This document shows positions 25,378 to 33,904 of a stretch of DNA of 44,715 nt, piece by piece. Where the stretch lies: NCBI GenBank assembly GCA_045540815.1, contig JAZQHY010000055.1, positions 1-44,715 of the forward strand, read 5' to 3'. Numbering within the stretch: the stretch's first letter is position 1; each line of letters starts with the position of its first letter. The notes under the pieces are model-generated. The model saw only the letters and a list, made by a program, of their open reading frames with translations. It was not told the origin of the DNA and made no database searches. Both the position numbers and the translations under genes were made by a program. The stretch is from JAZQHR01 sp045540815 (GTDB lineage: Bacteria > Bacillota > Clostridia > UMGS1810).

Positions 25378-27009
25378 TTAATACATTCCCATACCGCCAG
25401 GCATTCCTGCACCGGCAGCAGCTGCAGCATTAGGGTCTTCCTTGTCAGCTACAAGACTTTCAGTTGTAAGAAGTGTTTTTGCTACGCTTGCAGCATTTTG
25501 AAGCGCACTTCTTGTAACTTTAGTAGGGTCTACTATACCTTCTTTAACCATATCAACATATTCTTCTGTAAGGAAGTTAAATCCTATACCGTCTTTACTT
25601 TCTTTGATTTTATCAATGATAACAGCGCCTTCTAATCCGGCATTTTTAGCAATCTGTTTAACTGGTTCTTCTAGTGCTTTAAGAACTATCTGAACACCTG
25701 TTTTTTCATCGCCATCAAGTGATGCCATAAGCTTTTCTACAGATGCTATTGCATTAATGTATGATGTACCACCGCCTGATACTATACCTTCTTCAACTGC
25801 AGCTTTTGTAGCAGCGAGAGCATCTTCAATACGAAGCTTCATTTCTTTCATTTCGGCTTCTGTGGCAGCACCAACTTTGATAACAGCTACACCGCCGGCA
25901 AGCTTAGCAAGTCTTTCCTGAAGTTTTTCTTTATCAAATTCAGATGATGTTTCTTCAATCTGATTTTTAATCTGATTAACTCTGTCTTTGATAGCATCTT
26001 TGTCACCGTTACCATCAACGATGATAGTATTTTCTTTCTGTACTTTAACCTGTTTTGCACGTCCAAGCATTTCAATAGTAGTTTCTTTAAGGTCAAGACC
26101 AAGCTCATCGGAAATAACCTGACCGCCGGTAAGAATAGCAATGTCACGAAGCATTTCTTTTCTTCTGTCACCAAAACCAGGTGCTTTAACACCGATACAT
26201 ACAAATGTACCTCTTAATTTATTAAGAACAAGAGTTGTAAGTGCTTCGCCTTCAATGTCTTCAGCTATAATAAGAAGTTTTTTACCCTGCTGAACAATTT
26301 GCTCAAGTACTGGTAGAATTTCTTGGATATTTGCAATCTTTTTATCGGTGATTAAAATGTAAGCATCATCTAAAACTGCCTCCATTTTGTCAGTGTCTGT
26401 TACCATATAAGGAGATATATAACCTCTGTCAAACTGCATACCTTCAACAACTTCGCAGTATGTGTTTGCTGTTTTAGATTCCTCAACAGTGATAACACCA
26501 TCGCTAGTAACTTTTTCCATAGCATCGGCTATTAAGTTACCGATGTTTTCGTCAGCAGAAGATACAGCGGCAACTCTTGCTATATCATCTTTACCATTTA
26601 CTTTTTTACTTGTAGTTAAAATGTACTCAATTGCAGTATCAACGGCTTTTTGAATACCTTTTTTAACTATCATAGGGTTTGCGCCTGCAGCTACGTTTTT
26701 AAGACCTTCTCTTATAAGTGCCTGAGCGAGTAGGGTAGCAGTAGTAGTACCATCACCTGCAACGTCATTTGTTCTAGTAGCAACCTCTTTGACAAGTTGT
26801 GCACCCATATTTTCGAATGCATCTTCAAGCTCAATTTCCTTTGCTATTGTAACACCATCGTTTGTGATAAGTGGTGAACCAAATTTCTTGTCAAGGACAA
26901 CATTTCTTCCTTTAGGACCAAGTGTTATTTTAACAGTATCAGCAAGCTTATTAACACCTGCTTCAAGTGCACGTCTTGCTTCTTCTCCGTATAAAATCTG
27001 TTTAGCCAT
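25378..27009 (-). CDS. groL: chaperonin GroEL (60 kDa)
   Basis: GroEL forms the double-ring ATP-driven protein folding chamber of the cytoplasm. The 543-residue product has the ATP-binding sequences LGPKGRNVVLDKKFG and VAGDGTTTATLLAQ, the VSSADENIG region, and the flexible glycine-methionine C-terminus GMPGGMGMY. I chose ATG at 27009, seven bases after AAGGAGGT; ten additional in-frame codons upstream have no ribosome site. It follows groS by 22 bases and shares its CIRCE-controlled promoter. No terminator follows before the FMN riboswitch. Confidence 0.98.
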   Translation of the reverse strand: MAKQILYGEEARRALEAGVNKLADTVKITLGPKGRNVVLDKKFGSPLITNDGVTIAKEIELEDAFENMGAQLVKEVATRTNDVAGDGTTTATLLAQALIREGLKNVAAGANPMIVKKGIQKAVDTAIEYILTTSKKVNGKDDIARVAAVSSADENIGNLIADAMEKVTSDGVITVEESKTANTYCEVVEGMQFDRGYISPYMVTDTDKMEAVLDDAYILITDKKIANIQEILPVLEQIVQQGKKLLIIAEDIEGEALTTLVLNKLRGTFVCIGVKAPGFGDRRKEMLRDIAILTGGQVISDELGLDLKETTIEMLGRAKQVKVQKENTIIVDGNGDKDAIKDRVNQIKNQIEETSSEFDKEKLQERLAKLAGGVAVIKVGAATEAEMKEMKLRIEDALAATKAAVEEGIVSGGGTSYINAIASVEKLMASLDGDEKTGVQIVLKALEEPVKQIAKNAGLEGAVIIDKIKESKDGIGFNFLTEEYVDMVKEGIVDPTKVTRSALQNAASVAKTLLTTESLVADKEDPNAAAAAGAGMPGGMGMY

Positions 27010-27031
27010 TATATTTACCTCCTTAAATGTC

Positions 27032-27316
27032 TTATTCAACTATAGCAAGTATGTCGTTTTGTCTTATAATAATATATTCAACGCCGTCAAGTTTTACCTC
27101 AGTACCTGCGTACTTGCTTGTAAGAACTTTATCGCCGACTTTAACTTCCATTTTAATTTCTTTACCTTCAACAATGCCACCAGGACCTACAGCTACAACC
27201 TGGGCTACCTGTGGTTTTTCTTTTGCTGTGCCGGCAAGTATAATGCCGCTTTTTGTGGTTTCTTCAGCTTCTACCATTTTGATAACAACTTTATCGCCTA
27301 ATGGTTTGATGTTCAT
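27032..27316 (-). CDS. groS: co-chaperonin GroES (10 kDa)
   Basis: GroES is the heptameric lid of GroEL. The 94-residue product starts NIKPLGDKVVIKMVEAEE, has the mobile loop TTKSGIILAGTAKEKPQ and the C-terminal strand GVEYIIIRQNDILAIVE, all typical. ATG at 27316 follows TGGAGGT; an upstream in-frame ATG at 27349 would lie inside the CIRCE operator and is rejected. First gene of groS-groL. Confidence 0.98.
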   Translation of the reverse strand: MNIKPLGDKVVIKMVEAEETTKSGIILAGTAKEKPQVAQVVAVGPGGIVEGKEIKMEVKVGDKVLTSKYAGTEVKLDGVEYIIIRQNDILAIVE

Positions 27317-27342
27317 ATATATTACCTCCAATATATTGTGTT

Positions 27343-27369
27343 TTAGCACTCTTTAGGTTTGAGTGCTAA
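27343..27369. promoter_or_regulatory. CIRCE operator (HrcA binding site)
   Basis: The sequence is a perfect TTAGCACTC-N9-GAGTGCTAA inverted repeat in the groS leader, close to the expected transcription start. The HrcA repressor binds this element and releases it on heat shock. hrcA itself is not in the window. Confidence 0.98.
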
Positions 27370-27382
27370 CTTCAATGTTATA

Positions 27383-27411
27383 ATGATATCAAATTAATTA
27401 TATAATGTCAA
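27383..27411 (-). promoter_or_regulatory. sigma-A promoter of groS-groL
   Basis: On the minus strand a perfect TTGACA (27411-27406) is followed after 17 bp by TATCAT (27388-27383). The CIRCE operator begins about 14 bases after the -10 box, the usual placement for HrcA control. Confidence 0.85.
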
Positions 27412-27437
27412 TGAGTATTTTGTAAATTATATGTTAA

Positions 27438-28256
27438 TTAAATGTTAATTAGGATTTCTTTTATAAGATTAGAAAATTTTTCTTTTACTTTTTCGCCCGT
27501 TTCATTTACTTCTTCGGCCGTAAGCTTTTTACCTGTAATGCCGGCAGCCATATTTGTTATACAAGATATACCAAGCACATTCATACTACAGTGATTTGCA
27601 CATATAACTTCTGCGACACTTGACATTCCAACACAGTCTGCACCTAGTACGGAAAGCATCTTTATTTCGGCAGGAGTTTCAAAACACGGTCCGGACATAT
27701 ATGCATATACACCGGTTTTGAGATTTATACCGATTTTTTCGGCAGAAGATTTTGCAATATCTCTAAGTCTTACGTTGTAAGCATTTGTCATATCATTAAA
27801 TCTTGGGCCAAAAAAATCAAGATTTTCACCTCTTAAAGGATTATCACTGCATAGCTTTATGTGGTCGGTAATTAACATTAAATCACCAACCTCAAAATTC
27901 TTGTTAATTCCGCCGGTTGCGTTAGTAACAACAAGTGTTTTAACACCAAGCATAGCGAGCACTCTTATAGGGTACACCGTTTCTTCCATAGAATATCCTT
28001 CGTAGTAGTGCAGTCTGCCATTTAGCAAGATGACATCTTCATTATTTATTTTGCCAAATATCATTTCGCCTTTGTGACCCGGCGCAGTTGATGATTTAAA
28101 ATATGGAATATCCTTGTATGATAATGTGCATCTATCACTAATTTCATCGGCAAGTGTATGAAGTCCCGAGCCAAGAATAATGGCTTTTTTTGGAATATTA
28201 TTTACTTTTGATGAAATGAAATCAGCGCTTTCCTTTATCTTATCAAGTAATGACAT
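27438..28256 (-). CDS. punA: purine nucleoside phosphorylase (trimeric type)
   Basis: This enzyme splits inosine, guanosine or related nucleosides with phosphate to a free base and (deoxy)ribose 1-phosphate. The 272-residue product has ILGSGLHTLADEI (phosphate loop; the usual GSGLG is GSGLH here), STAPGHKGEMIFG, VTNATGGIN, ITDHIKL, GPCFETPAEIKM with the base-contacting Glu, GADCVGMSSVAEV and CITNMAAGI with the base-contacting Asn. Length fits trimeric PNP. It lies 12 bases after ychF. No terminator is visible between its stop and the groS promoter. Confidence 0.94.
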   Translation of the reverse strand: MSLLDKIKESADFISSKVNNIPKKAIILGSGLHTLADEISDRCTLSYKDIPYFKSSTAPGHKGEMIFGKINNEDVILLNGRLHYYEGYSMEETVYPIRVLAMLGVKTLVVTNATGGINKNFEVGDLMLITDHIKLCSDNPLRGENLDFFGPRFNDMTNAYNVRLRDIAKSSAEKIGINLKTGVYAYMSGPCFETPAEIKMLSVLGADCVGMSSVAEVICANHCSMNVLGISCITNMAAGITGKKLTAEEVNETGEKVKEKFSNLIKEILINI

Positions 28257-28268
28257 TTTATCACCTGC

Positions 28269-29366
28269 TTAAACGTTAAATCTAAATAGAATTATATCCC
28301 CGTCGTTTACAACATATTCCTTACCCTCAAGTCTAACCAAGCCTTTTTCTTTTGCAGCCGCATGTGAACCATTCTCAATAAGGTCGTCATATGATACTAC
28401 TTCGGCTCTTATAAATCCTCTTTCAAAATCAGTGTGGATTTTTCCTGCTGCCTGCGGAGCTTTGGTACCTTTTGTAATAGTCCATGCTCTAACTTCAGGC
28501 TCACCTGCAGTAAGATAGCTTATTAAACCAAGAAGAGAATAACTCTTTTTAATTAGTCTGTTAAGACCTGATTCTTCAAGCCCCATATCGTGTAAGAATT
28601 CAAGCTTTTCTTCATCAGTAAACGAAGAAATTTCTTCTTCAATCTTAGCTGAGATAGGGAGTACCTCTGAATTTTCCTTTGCTGCAATCTCAGTAAGTTC
28701 AGCAATTAACTTATTGTTTTCAATGCCGTTTATAAAATCATCTTCAGATACGTTTGCAGCGTATATAACGGGCTTTAAAGTAAGAAGTGATATTTCTTTT
28801 AGGAATTCTTCATCTTCTTTTGAATATTCAAGACTTCTTGCAGGAAGTCCGCTTTCAAGGGTAGTTTTGATTTTTTCTAAAAGCTCAAGCTCGACAGCGT
28901 ACTTTTTATCTCCTGATTTAAGCATTTTCTTTGTTCTGTCTATTCTTTTGTCTATCATTTCTATGTCTGCAAATATAAGTTCAAAATTTATTGTTTCAAT
29001 GTCCCTTGCAGGTCCGATTGAACCATCAACGTGAACAATGTTTGCATCTTCAAAACATCTTACAACGTGAACAATTGCATCTACCTCTCTAATATGAGAA
29101 AGAAATTTGTTTCCAAGACCTTCACCTTTGCTAGCACCCTTAACAAGTCCAGCGATATCAACAAATTCAACAGTCGCTGGTGTAACTTTTTTTGGATTGT
29201 ACATTTCGCTAAGTCGGTCTAGTCTTTCATCAGGAACAGCAACTATACCTACGTTTGGTTCAATAGTACAGAATGGATAATTGGCAGATTCAGCGCCAGC
29301 CTGAGTGATTGCGTTAAAAAGTGTGCTTTTACCTACGTTTGGTAATCCAACTATACCTAATTTCAT
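28269..29366 (-). CDS. ychF: YchF/Ola1 family redox-regulated ATPase
   Basis: YchF is an Obg-related P-loop protein that prefers ATP, associates with ribosomes and dampens oxidative stress responses. The 365-residue product has the P-loop GLPNVGKST at residues 7-15, NYPFCTIEPNVGIV, the switch VDIAGLVKGASKGEGLGN, a coiled-coil middle and a C-terminal TGS domain (VRAWTITKGTKAPQAAGKIHTDFERGFIRAEV). ATG at 29366 gives the standard N-terminus; an ATG at 29378 directly abuts the GGAG site. Confidence 0.97.
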   Translation of the reverse strand: MKLGIVGLPNVGKSTLFNAITQAGAESANYPFCTIEPNVGIVAVPDERLDRLSEMYNPKKVTPATVEFVDIAGLVKGASKGEGLGNKFLSHIREVDAIVHVVRCFEDANIVHVDGSIGPARDIETINFELIFADIEMIDKRIDRTKKMLKSGDKKYAVELELLEKIKTTLESGLPARSLEYSKEDEEFLKEISLLTLKPVIYAANVSEDDFINGIENNKLIAELTEIAAKENSEVLPISAKIEEEISSFTDEEKLEFLHDMGLEESGLNRLIKKSYSLLGLISYLTAGEPEVRAWTITKGTKAPQAAGKIHTDFERGFIRAEVVSYDDLIENGSHAAAKEKGLVRLEGKEYVVNDGDIILFRFNV

Positions 29367-29516
29367 ATTTATCTGCATCTCCTTTGTTTTTATATAAAAT
29401 CATATATTTTAATTTAAATTATCTGTGATATTCTACCATAGTAAGCTAAAAAAGTCAATTATTATGCATTTTATAATAAGTGTGTTGATTTAATCAAAAT
29501 ATTTATAAAAATTGTG

Positions 29517-29545
29517 TTGATTTTTCTCGGATAAATATATATAAT
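29517..29545 (+). promoter_or_regulatory. sigma-A-like promoter of the DUF1858 gene
   Basis: TTGATT (29517-29522) is followed after 17 bp by a perfect TATAAT (29540-29545). The 11-bp sequence TGTGTTGATTT that holds the -35 box is repeated 32 bp upstream at 29481-29491. The rest of the gap between ychF and this gene is AT-rich with nothing else seen. Confidence 0.75.
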
Positions 29546-29580
29546 ATATGTATATGAATTTTTAAGGAGGATTGTTTAAT

Positions 29581-29784
29581 ATGGCAAGTATAACTAAAGA
29601 CACAATTATCGCTGACGTACTTAAAATAGATGCAGGTACTGCACCATTCTTTTTAGAGATTGGTATGCACTGTCTTGGATGTCCGTCTGCTAGCGGAGAA
29701 ACAGTTGAAGAAGCTTGTGCTGTTCACGGCGTTGACGTTGATGAATTACTTGATAAGATCAACACATATCTTGCAAATAAATAA
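29581..29784 (+). CDS. DUF1858 domain protein (hybrid-cluster-protein-associated redox disulfide family)
   Basis: This 67-residue protein belongs to the DUF1858 family, linked by its CxxC pair and by gene neighbours elsewhere to anaerobic redox and hybrid cluster proteins; its exact role is unknown. The product opens with TKDTIIADVLKIDAGTAPFFLEIGMHCLGC-type sequence, with Cys31 and Cys34 forming the CLGC motif, and ends with a helical HGVDVDELLDKIN stretch. ATG at 29581 follows AAGGAGG at about ten bases. It is a single-gene transcript bounded by a strong promoter and a hairpin terminator. Confidence 0.92.
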   Translation: MASITKDTIIADVLKIDAGTAPFFLEIGMHCLGCPSASGETVEEACAVHGVDVDELLDKINTYLANK

Positions 29785-29796
29785 TTTTAAAAGTTA

Positions 29797-29845
29797 CAAA
29801 GCGCAGTATCATTTTAAATGGTACTGTTGCTTTGAATACTTTTTA
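29797..29845 (+). terminator. probable terminator of the DUF1858 gene
   Basis: A long hairpin (CAAAGC, CAGTA and CATTT pairing with AAATG, TACTG and GCTTTG, with small internal mismatches) is followed five bases later by TTTTT. Confidence 0.65.
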
Positions 29846-29887
29846 ATTATGCATTATATTTGGTGATAAATAGTTTTTATCAATAAC

Positions 29888-29917
29888 GACGGCTGACAAT
29901 AGTCGTCTTTTTATTTT
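29888..29917 (+). terminator. terminator-like hairpin directly upstream of zapA
   Basis: GACGGCT pairs with AGTCGTC (one G-U) around GACAAT, followed by TTTTTATTTT. It ends only a few bases before the zapA ribosome site, so it could be a second terminator for DUF1858 or an attenuator for zapA. Confidence 0.65.
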
Positions 29918-29933
29918 ATATGGGGTGAATTTG

Positions 29934-30311
29934 ATGAAGGATAAAACAAAGGTAAATATACGAATTTTCGACCAGGATTATACAATCGTTGGTACTGAAA
30001 ATGAAGAATACATACAGAAGATTGCATTGTATGTTGATAAAAAAATGCGCGAAATGGCGCATGCTACAAATAATAGTTTGAAACCGCATATGCTTGCAGT
30101 GTTATCTGCTGTTAACATCTGTGATGAGTACTACAAATTAAAAGAAAAATCAGAGCATTTAGACGGAGTTGAAAAAAAAGCTACCGAAGAAACCGAAGCT
30201 CTATCCAATAAAAATAAAATGCTCAAAAAGGAAAATGATTATCTAAAAGAAGAAATTCAAAATCTTAAGATAGAGCTAGCAAGAAGAGATGCGAGAAGAG
30301 AAGGAAGATAA
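29934..30311 (+). CDS. zapA: cell division protein ZapA
   Basis: ZapA binds FtsZ and promotes bundling of the Z ring. The 125-residue product has the N-terminal strand VNIRIFDQDYTIVGTENEEYIQKIA, the central VDKKMREM and LAVLSAVNICDEYYKLKE helix, and a C-terminal coiled coil rich in Lys and Glu, as expected. ATG at 29934 follows GGGGTGA; a GTG at 29925 overlaps that site. It begins the long zapA-to-mgsA run and its stop lies just before or within the start of the U32 gene. Confidence 0.92.
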   Translation: MKDKTKVNIRIFDQDYTIVGTENEEYIQKIALYVDKKMREMAHATNNSLKPHMLAVLSAVNICDEYYKLKEKSEHLDGVEKKATEETEALSNKNKMLKKENDYLKEEIQNLKIELARRDARREGR

Positions 30312-30312
30312 G

Positions 30313-32406
30313 TTGTCTATTAAACCTGAGATATTAGCACCTGCAGGAAGCTACGAATGTCTTGTTGCTGCAGTTGAAAACGGTGCCGATGCGGTATATG
30401 TCGGCGGTAAAAAATTTAGTGCAAGAAAAAATGCCATTAACTTTTCTGACGAAGAATTGGAAACGGCTGTTTCTTATGCACACAATCGTGATTGCAAGGT
30501 ATATGTTACACTTAATACACTTGTAACTGATGATGAGATTTCAGGAGTTTTTGAATTTATAAAACATTGTTATAACATCGGCATTGACGCACTAATAGTG
30601 CAGGATTTGTCGATTGTTTCATTAATAAGAGAATATTTTCCTGATTTTCCCATTCACGCAAGCACACAGATGACCGTTTATTCGCTTGATGGCGTGAAAA
30701 TAGCAGAAAAGCTTGGCTTTAAAAGGGTAGTGCTTTCGCGCGAACTTTCGGAAAACGAGATAAAATATATTTGTGAAAATTCGAAAATTGAGATAGAAGT
30801 TTTTGTACACGGCGCAATATGCGTAAGTTATTCCGGACAGTGCCTTCTTAGCAGTATGATCGGTCAGCGAAGTGGTAATAGAGGAAACTGTGCTCAGCCA
30901 TGCAGATTGCCATACACATTGTGTGACAAAAATGGAAATAACATCAGTAAGTCTGAAAAATATATCTTAAGTCCAAAAGATATGTGCCTCTTAAACGAAA
31001 TTGACAGATTAAAAAAATGCGGTGTTAAATCCTTTAAAATCGAAGGAAGAATGAAAAATAAGGAGTATGTTGCGACTACTACAAGAGTGTATTCAAAAGC
31101 ACGTGACGGCAAATTTGTTTCAAACGAAGATTTTGATAGCCTCGAAAATATATTTTCGCGCTCTGGTTTCACAAAAGCATATTTCAACGACGAAAAATTA
31201 GGTAAAGACTTTTTAAACATATATAAAAGTAACGATGATGTTTATGAAAATATAAGTACAAGTACACTTAAAAAAGCTCGTGATACTATAGAAGAAAACT
31301 CAAGAAAAATTAAAATTAATTTAGAGGTTTTTGCAGAGGTTTCCAAGCCGCTCAAAGTTTTATGCACTGACGGAAAAAATAAAATAACTGTCGAAAGTGA
31401 AAATATTATTCAAAAAGCATTATCAAAACCTACAACCTCTGAAGTTATACAAAGACAGTTTGAAAAACTCGGTGATACACCGTTTATAATAGAAAACATT
31501 AATATTAAGTCGGACGATGATATTTTTCTTCCACTTGGTGAGATAAATAAGATTCGCCGAGATATGTCAGATGCTCTTACAAAATGTAGAACAGCTATTA
31601 ATCGAATAAAATCAAATGTTAAGTACGTACCACACAAATATAATACAGAGTCCGCAAAAGAGATTGTATATAATGCGGAGATAGTAAACATTAATCAGGC
31701 GAAGCATCTTTTGAATTTTGATTTTAAAAAGATTTTTGTTCCATACCACGTTGTGATGGATAACATAGACTTTTTTAGAAATAATTCTCAAAAGTTTGTG
31801 TGTATATTGCCTGTTGTGACAAGAGATAAGTATAAATTTGATTTTGATAAAGTATCTTTTATGGATGTAGCAGTATCAAATATTGGTCAGGTTGAAAAAT
31901 ATGGTGAAAATGCATACGGTCAACATAATTTAAATGTATATAACACGCTTGCACTTGAAGAATATAAAAAATTCGGATTGAAATCGGTTGTTTTATCGCC
32001 TGAGCTTAACATTAATCACATAAAGCAAATCACAGTTGATATAGCTACTGAAATAATTGTCTACGGCAGACTTCCTGTTATGAATACTGAAAATTGTGTT
32101 CTTATGGCAGAGTATGGAAAATGCCAATGCAAAAGCGGTGAATATTATTTTTTAAAAGACAGAATTTCTAAAAAATTCCCTGTGTTTACTAATAAATACA
32201 ACTGTACAAATACTATTTATAATTCCGCTCCAATATGTATGTCAGATAAACTTGAAGAGCTTTATAATACAAATGTAACTGCATTCAGATTTATATTTAC
32301 AACAGAAACTACTGATGAGATAAATCATATAACAGAGCTGTATAAAAAACAGATAAAAGCAGATTTTGAATTTACCAGAGGACACTTTTTCAGAGGTGCA
32401 CTATGA
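30313..32406 (+). CDS. U32 family peptidase with DUF3656 domain
   Basis: This is a YdcP/RlhA-type U32 family protein with an added DUF3656 region; members are annotated as peptidases (collagenase type), while E. coli RlhA acts in 23S rRNA hydroxylation, so the true activity is uncertain. The 697-residue product opens PEILAPAGSYECLVAAVENGADAVYVGG-style, has HASTQMTVYS, ELSENEI, EVFVHGAICVSYSGQCLLSS, the Cys-rich RSGNRGNCAQPCRLPY and KIEGRMK, with a second half of lower similarity that ends in a Cys-containing module. I favour TTG at 30313, seven bases after AAGGA; ATG at 30289 inside zapA is the alternative. It overlaps the next gene by four bases. Confidence 0.9.
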   Translation: MSIKPEILAPAGSYECLVAAVENGADAVYVGGKKFSARKNAINFSDEELETAVSYAHNRDCKVYVTLNTLVTDDEISGVFEFIKHCYNIGIDALIVQDLSIVSLIREYFPDFPIHASTQMTVYSLDGVKIAEKLGFKRVVLSRELSENEIKYICENSKIEIEVFVHGAICVSYSGQCLLSSMIGQRSGNRGNCAQPCRLPYTLCDKNGNNISKSEKYILSPKDMCLLNEIDRLKKCGVKSFKIEGRMKNKEYVATTTRVYSKARDGKFVSNEDFDSLENIFSRSGFTKAYFNDEKLGKDFLNIYKSNDDVYENISTSTLKKARDTIEENSRKIKINLEVFAEVSKPLKVLCTDGKNKITVESENIIQKALSKPTTSEVIQRQFEKLGDTPFIIENINIKSDDDIFLPLGEINKIRRDMSDALTKCRTAINRIKSNVKYVPHKYNTESAKEIVYNAEIVNINQAKHLLNFDFKKIFVPYHVVMDNIDFFRNNSQKFVCILPVVTRDKYKFDFDKVSFMDVAVSNIGQVEKYGENAYGQHNLNVYNTLALEEYKKFGLKSVVLSPELNINHIKQITVDIATEIIVYGRLPVMNTENCVLMAEYGKCQCKSGEYYFLKDRISKKFPVFTNKYNCTNTIYNSAPICMSDKLEELYNTNVTAFRFIFTTETTDEINHITELYKKQIKADFEFTRGHFFRGAL

Positions 32407-32780
32407 GGTATATAACGCTTGCGGATAAAATAGTCATAGTATCAATTATCGTCATTTCAATTGCGATTTCTATTTTTTTTGTGGCAGAAACAAAAGGCAC
32501 AGGAGAACTTTATGTTAAAATAGAATCGTGTGGCGAAGAATATGCTGTTTATCCACTAAATAATTTTGAAAAAACAATTGAAATTGATACTAAATTTGGA
32601 TATAATGAAATAAAGATTTATAATGGGAATGTTTGGGTAAGCAAAAGCGATTGCAACGACAAATTGGAAATGCTAGAAGGCCATATCTCCAACGAAGGTC
32701 AAATGCTTATTTGTATGCCAAACAGACTTGTTGTAAGCATTGTTTCAGACGATATCCGGGTTGATGGAGTAACATACTGA
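32403..32780 (+). CDS. NusG domain II-containing membrane-anchored protein
   Basis: This 125-residue protein has one N-terminal membrane helix (IVIVSIIVISIAISIFFVA) and an outside domain of the NusG_II type, with the family pattern VWVSKSDCNDKLEMLEGHISNEGQ-like sequence and MLICMPNRLVVSIVS. Such proteins usually sit beside Gx transporter and FMN-transfer genes; the function is unknown. Its ATG overlaps the U32 stop by four bases and the Gx gene follows after one base, so all three are coupled. Confidence 0.88.
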   Translation: MRYITLADKIVIVSIIVISIAISIFFVAETKGTGELYVKIESCGEEYAVYPLNNFEKTIEIDTKFGYNEIKIYNGNVWVSKSDCNDKLEMLEGHISNEGQMLICMPNRLVVSIVSDDIRVDGVTY

Positions 32781-32781
32781 T

Positions 32782-33294
32782 ATGAAATATTATAGCACTA
32801 AAAAATTCATAGTGTGTTCGTGCCTTTGTGCGCTTGCTATAGTTCTTCAAATTCTTGAAAATTATATTCCAATTATTCCGTCTGTTCCTGGTGGAAAGCT
32901 TGGAATTGCAAATGTGGTTGTGCTATTTGTACTTTATACATATAGTGCGAAATACGCTTTTGTAATTTCCATTTTAAAAGCTGTTATAGCTACACTTTTG
33001 TATGGCGGAATTAACGCTATGATTTACAGTCTTTCAGGGGCACTTTTTAGTGTCATAGCTATGATTTTATTTGAAAAATATCTTAGTAAATACTTAAGTG
33101 TTATCGGAATAAGTATAATTGGTGCTGTATTTCACAATTTTGGTCAGGTTATCGTGTCGGTTCTTATAGTTAATAACATACTAATAATCGGCTATCTTTC
33201 ACCTTTATTGATTATCTCGATTATTTCAGGCACTTTAACTGGTATTTGTGTAATTTTTACCCTAGAAAAATTTAAAAAGGATTTTAAAATATGA
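32782..33294 (+). CDS. Gx transporter family membrane protein
   Basis: This is a Gx transporter family protein (formerly heptaprenyl diphosphate synthase component I), a small ECF S-component-like membrane protein of unknown substrate. The 170-residue product has about five helices and the family motif PSVPGGKLGIANVVVLFVLY at about residues 32-51, then AFVISILKAVIATLLYGG and GAVFHNFGQV. The synthase name is historical and not supported by any catalytic motif. It overlaps maf by four bases. Confidence 0.9.
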   Translation: MKYYSTKKFIVCSCLCALAIVLQILENYIPIIPSVPGGKLGIANVVVLFVLYTYSAKYAFVISILKAVIATLLYGGINAMIYSLSGALFSVIAMILFEKYLSKYLSVIGISIIGAVFHNFGQVIVSVLIVNNILIIGYLSPLLIISIISGTLTGICVIFTLEKFKKDFKI

Positions 33295-33881
33295 AAAAAT
33301 TTGTTTTAGCATCGAAATCTCCAAGAAGAAGAGAACTTCTCGAAAATATAAAAATTGATTTTGAAATATACGAAAGCAATACAGATGAAAACGTAGTTGA
33401 TAAATCACTTTCGCCAGATTTATATGTAAGAGAACTTGCACTCTTGAAAGCTACTGATGTTGCAGGGAAACTAAAGGGCGAAGATGTATATGTGATAGGT
33501 TCTGATACGGTTGTTGCTATTGACGATAAAATACTTGGTAAGCCTGCAGATAACGATGATGCAACAAATATGCTTAAAGCACTTAGCGGAAGAGAACACT
33601 ATGTATATACAGGTATATGCGTTGTTTATGCAAAAACTATGGAAGCGTGTTCATCATATGAAAGAACAGACGTTAAATTTCGTCATCTTACTGACGAAGA
33701 CATTAGTAAATATTTAGCTAAAGAAAATGTCCTTGACAAAGCAGGGGCTTATGGTATACAAGGCGTGGCAGGCGTTTTTGTTGAACAAATAAATGGTGAT
33801 TATTTCAACATAGTAGGTTTACCTGTCCATAAACTGTCAATACTACTAAAAAATGAATTTCAAATTGATATATTAGACTAA
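33291..33881 (+). CDS. maf: Maf family nucleoside triphosphate pyrophosphatase
   Basis: Maf proteins hydrolyse dTTP/UTP or modified nucleotides to the monophosphate and are linked to cell division arrest in Bacillus. The 196-residue product has LASKSPRRRELL at residues 5-16, the catalytic GSDTVVAIDDKILGKP stretch, LSGREHYVYTG and DKAGAYGIQG. It overlaps the Gx gene by four bases and lies 23 bases before mreB, the classical maf-mreB arrangement. Confidence 0.96.
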   Translation: MKKFVLASKSPRRRELLENIKIDFEIYESNTDENVVDKSLSPDLYVRELALLKATDVAGKLKGEDVYVIGSDTVVAIDDKILGKPADNDDATNMLKALSGREHYVYTGICVVYAKTMEACSSYERTDVKFRHLTDEDISKYLAKENVLDKAGAYGIQGVAGVFVEQINGDYFNIVGLPVHKLSILLKNEFQIDILD

Positions 33882-33904
33882 CAATTTAGTAAAGGAGCAC
33901 TTAT

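Noticed and set aside
26789..27301. 170-codon open frame antisense to groL and groS
   Set aside because: It covers the ends of two conserved chaperonin genes and their spacer and contains no plausible protein motif.
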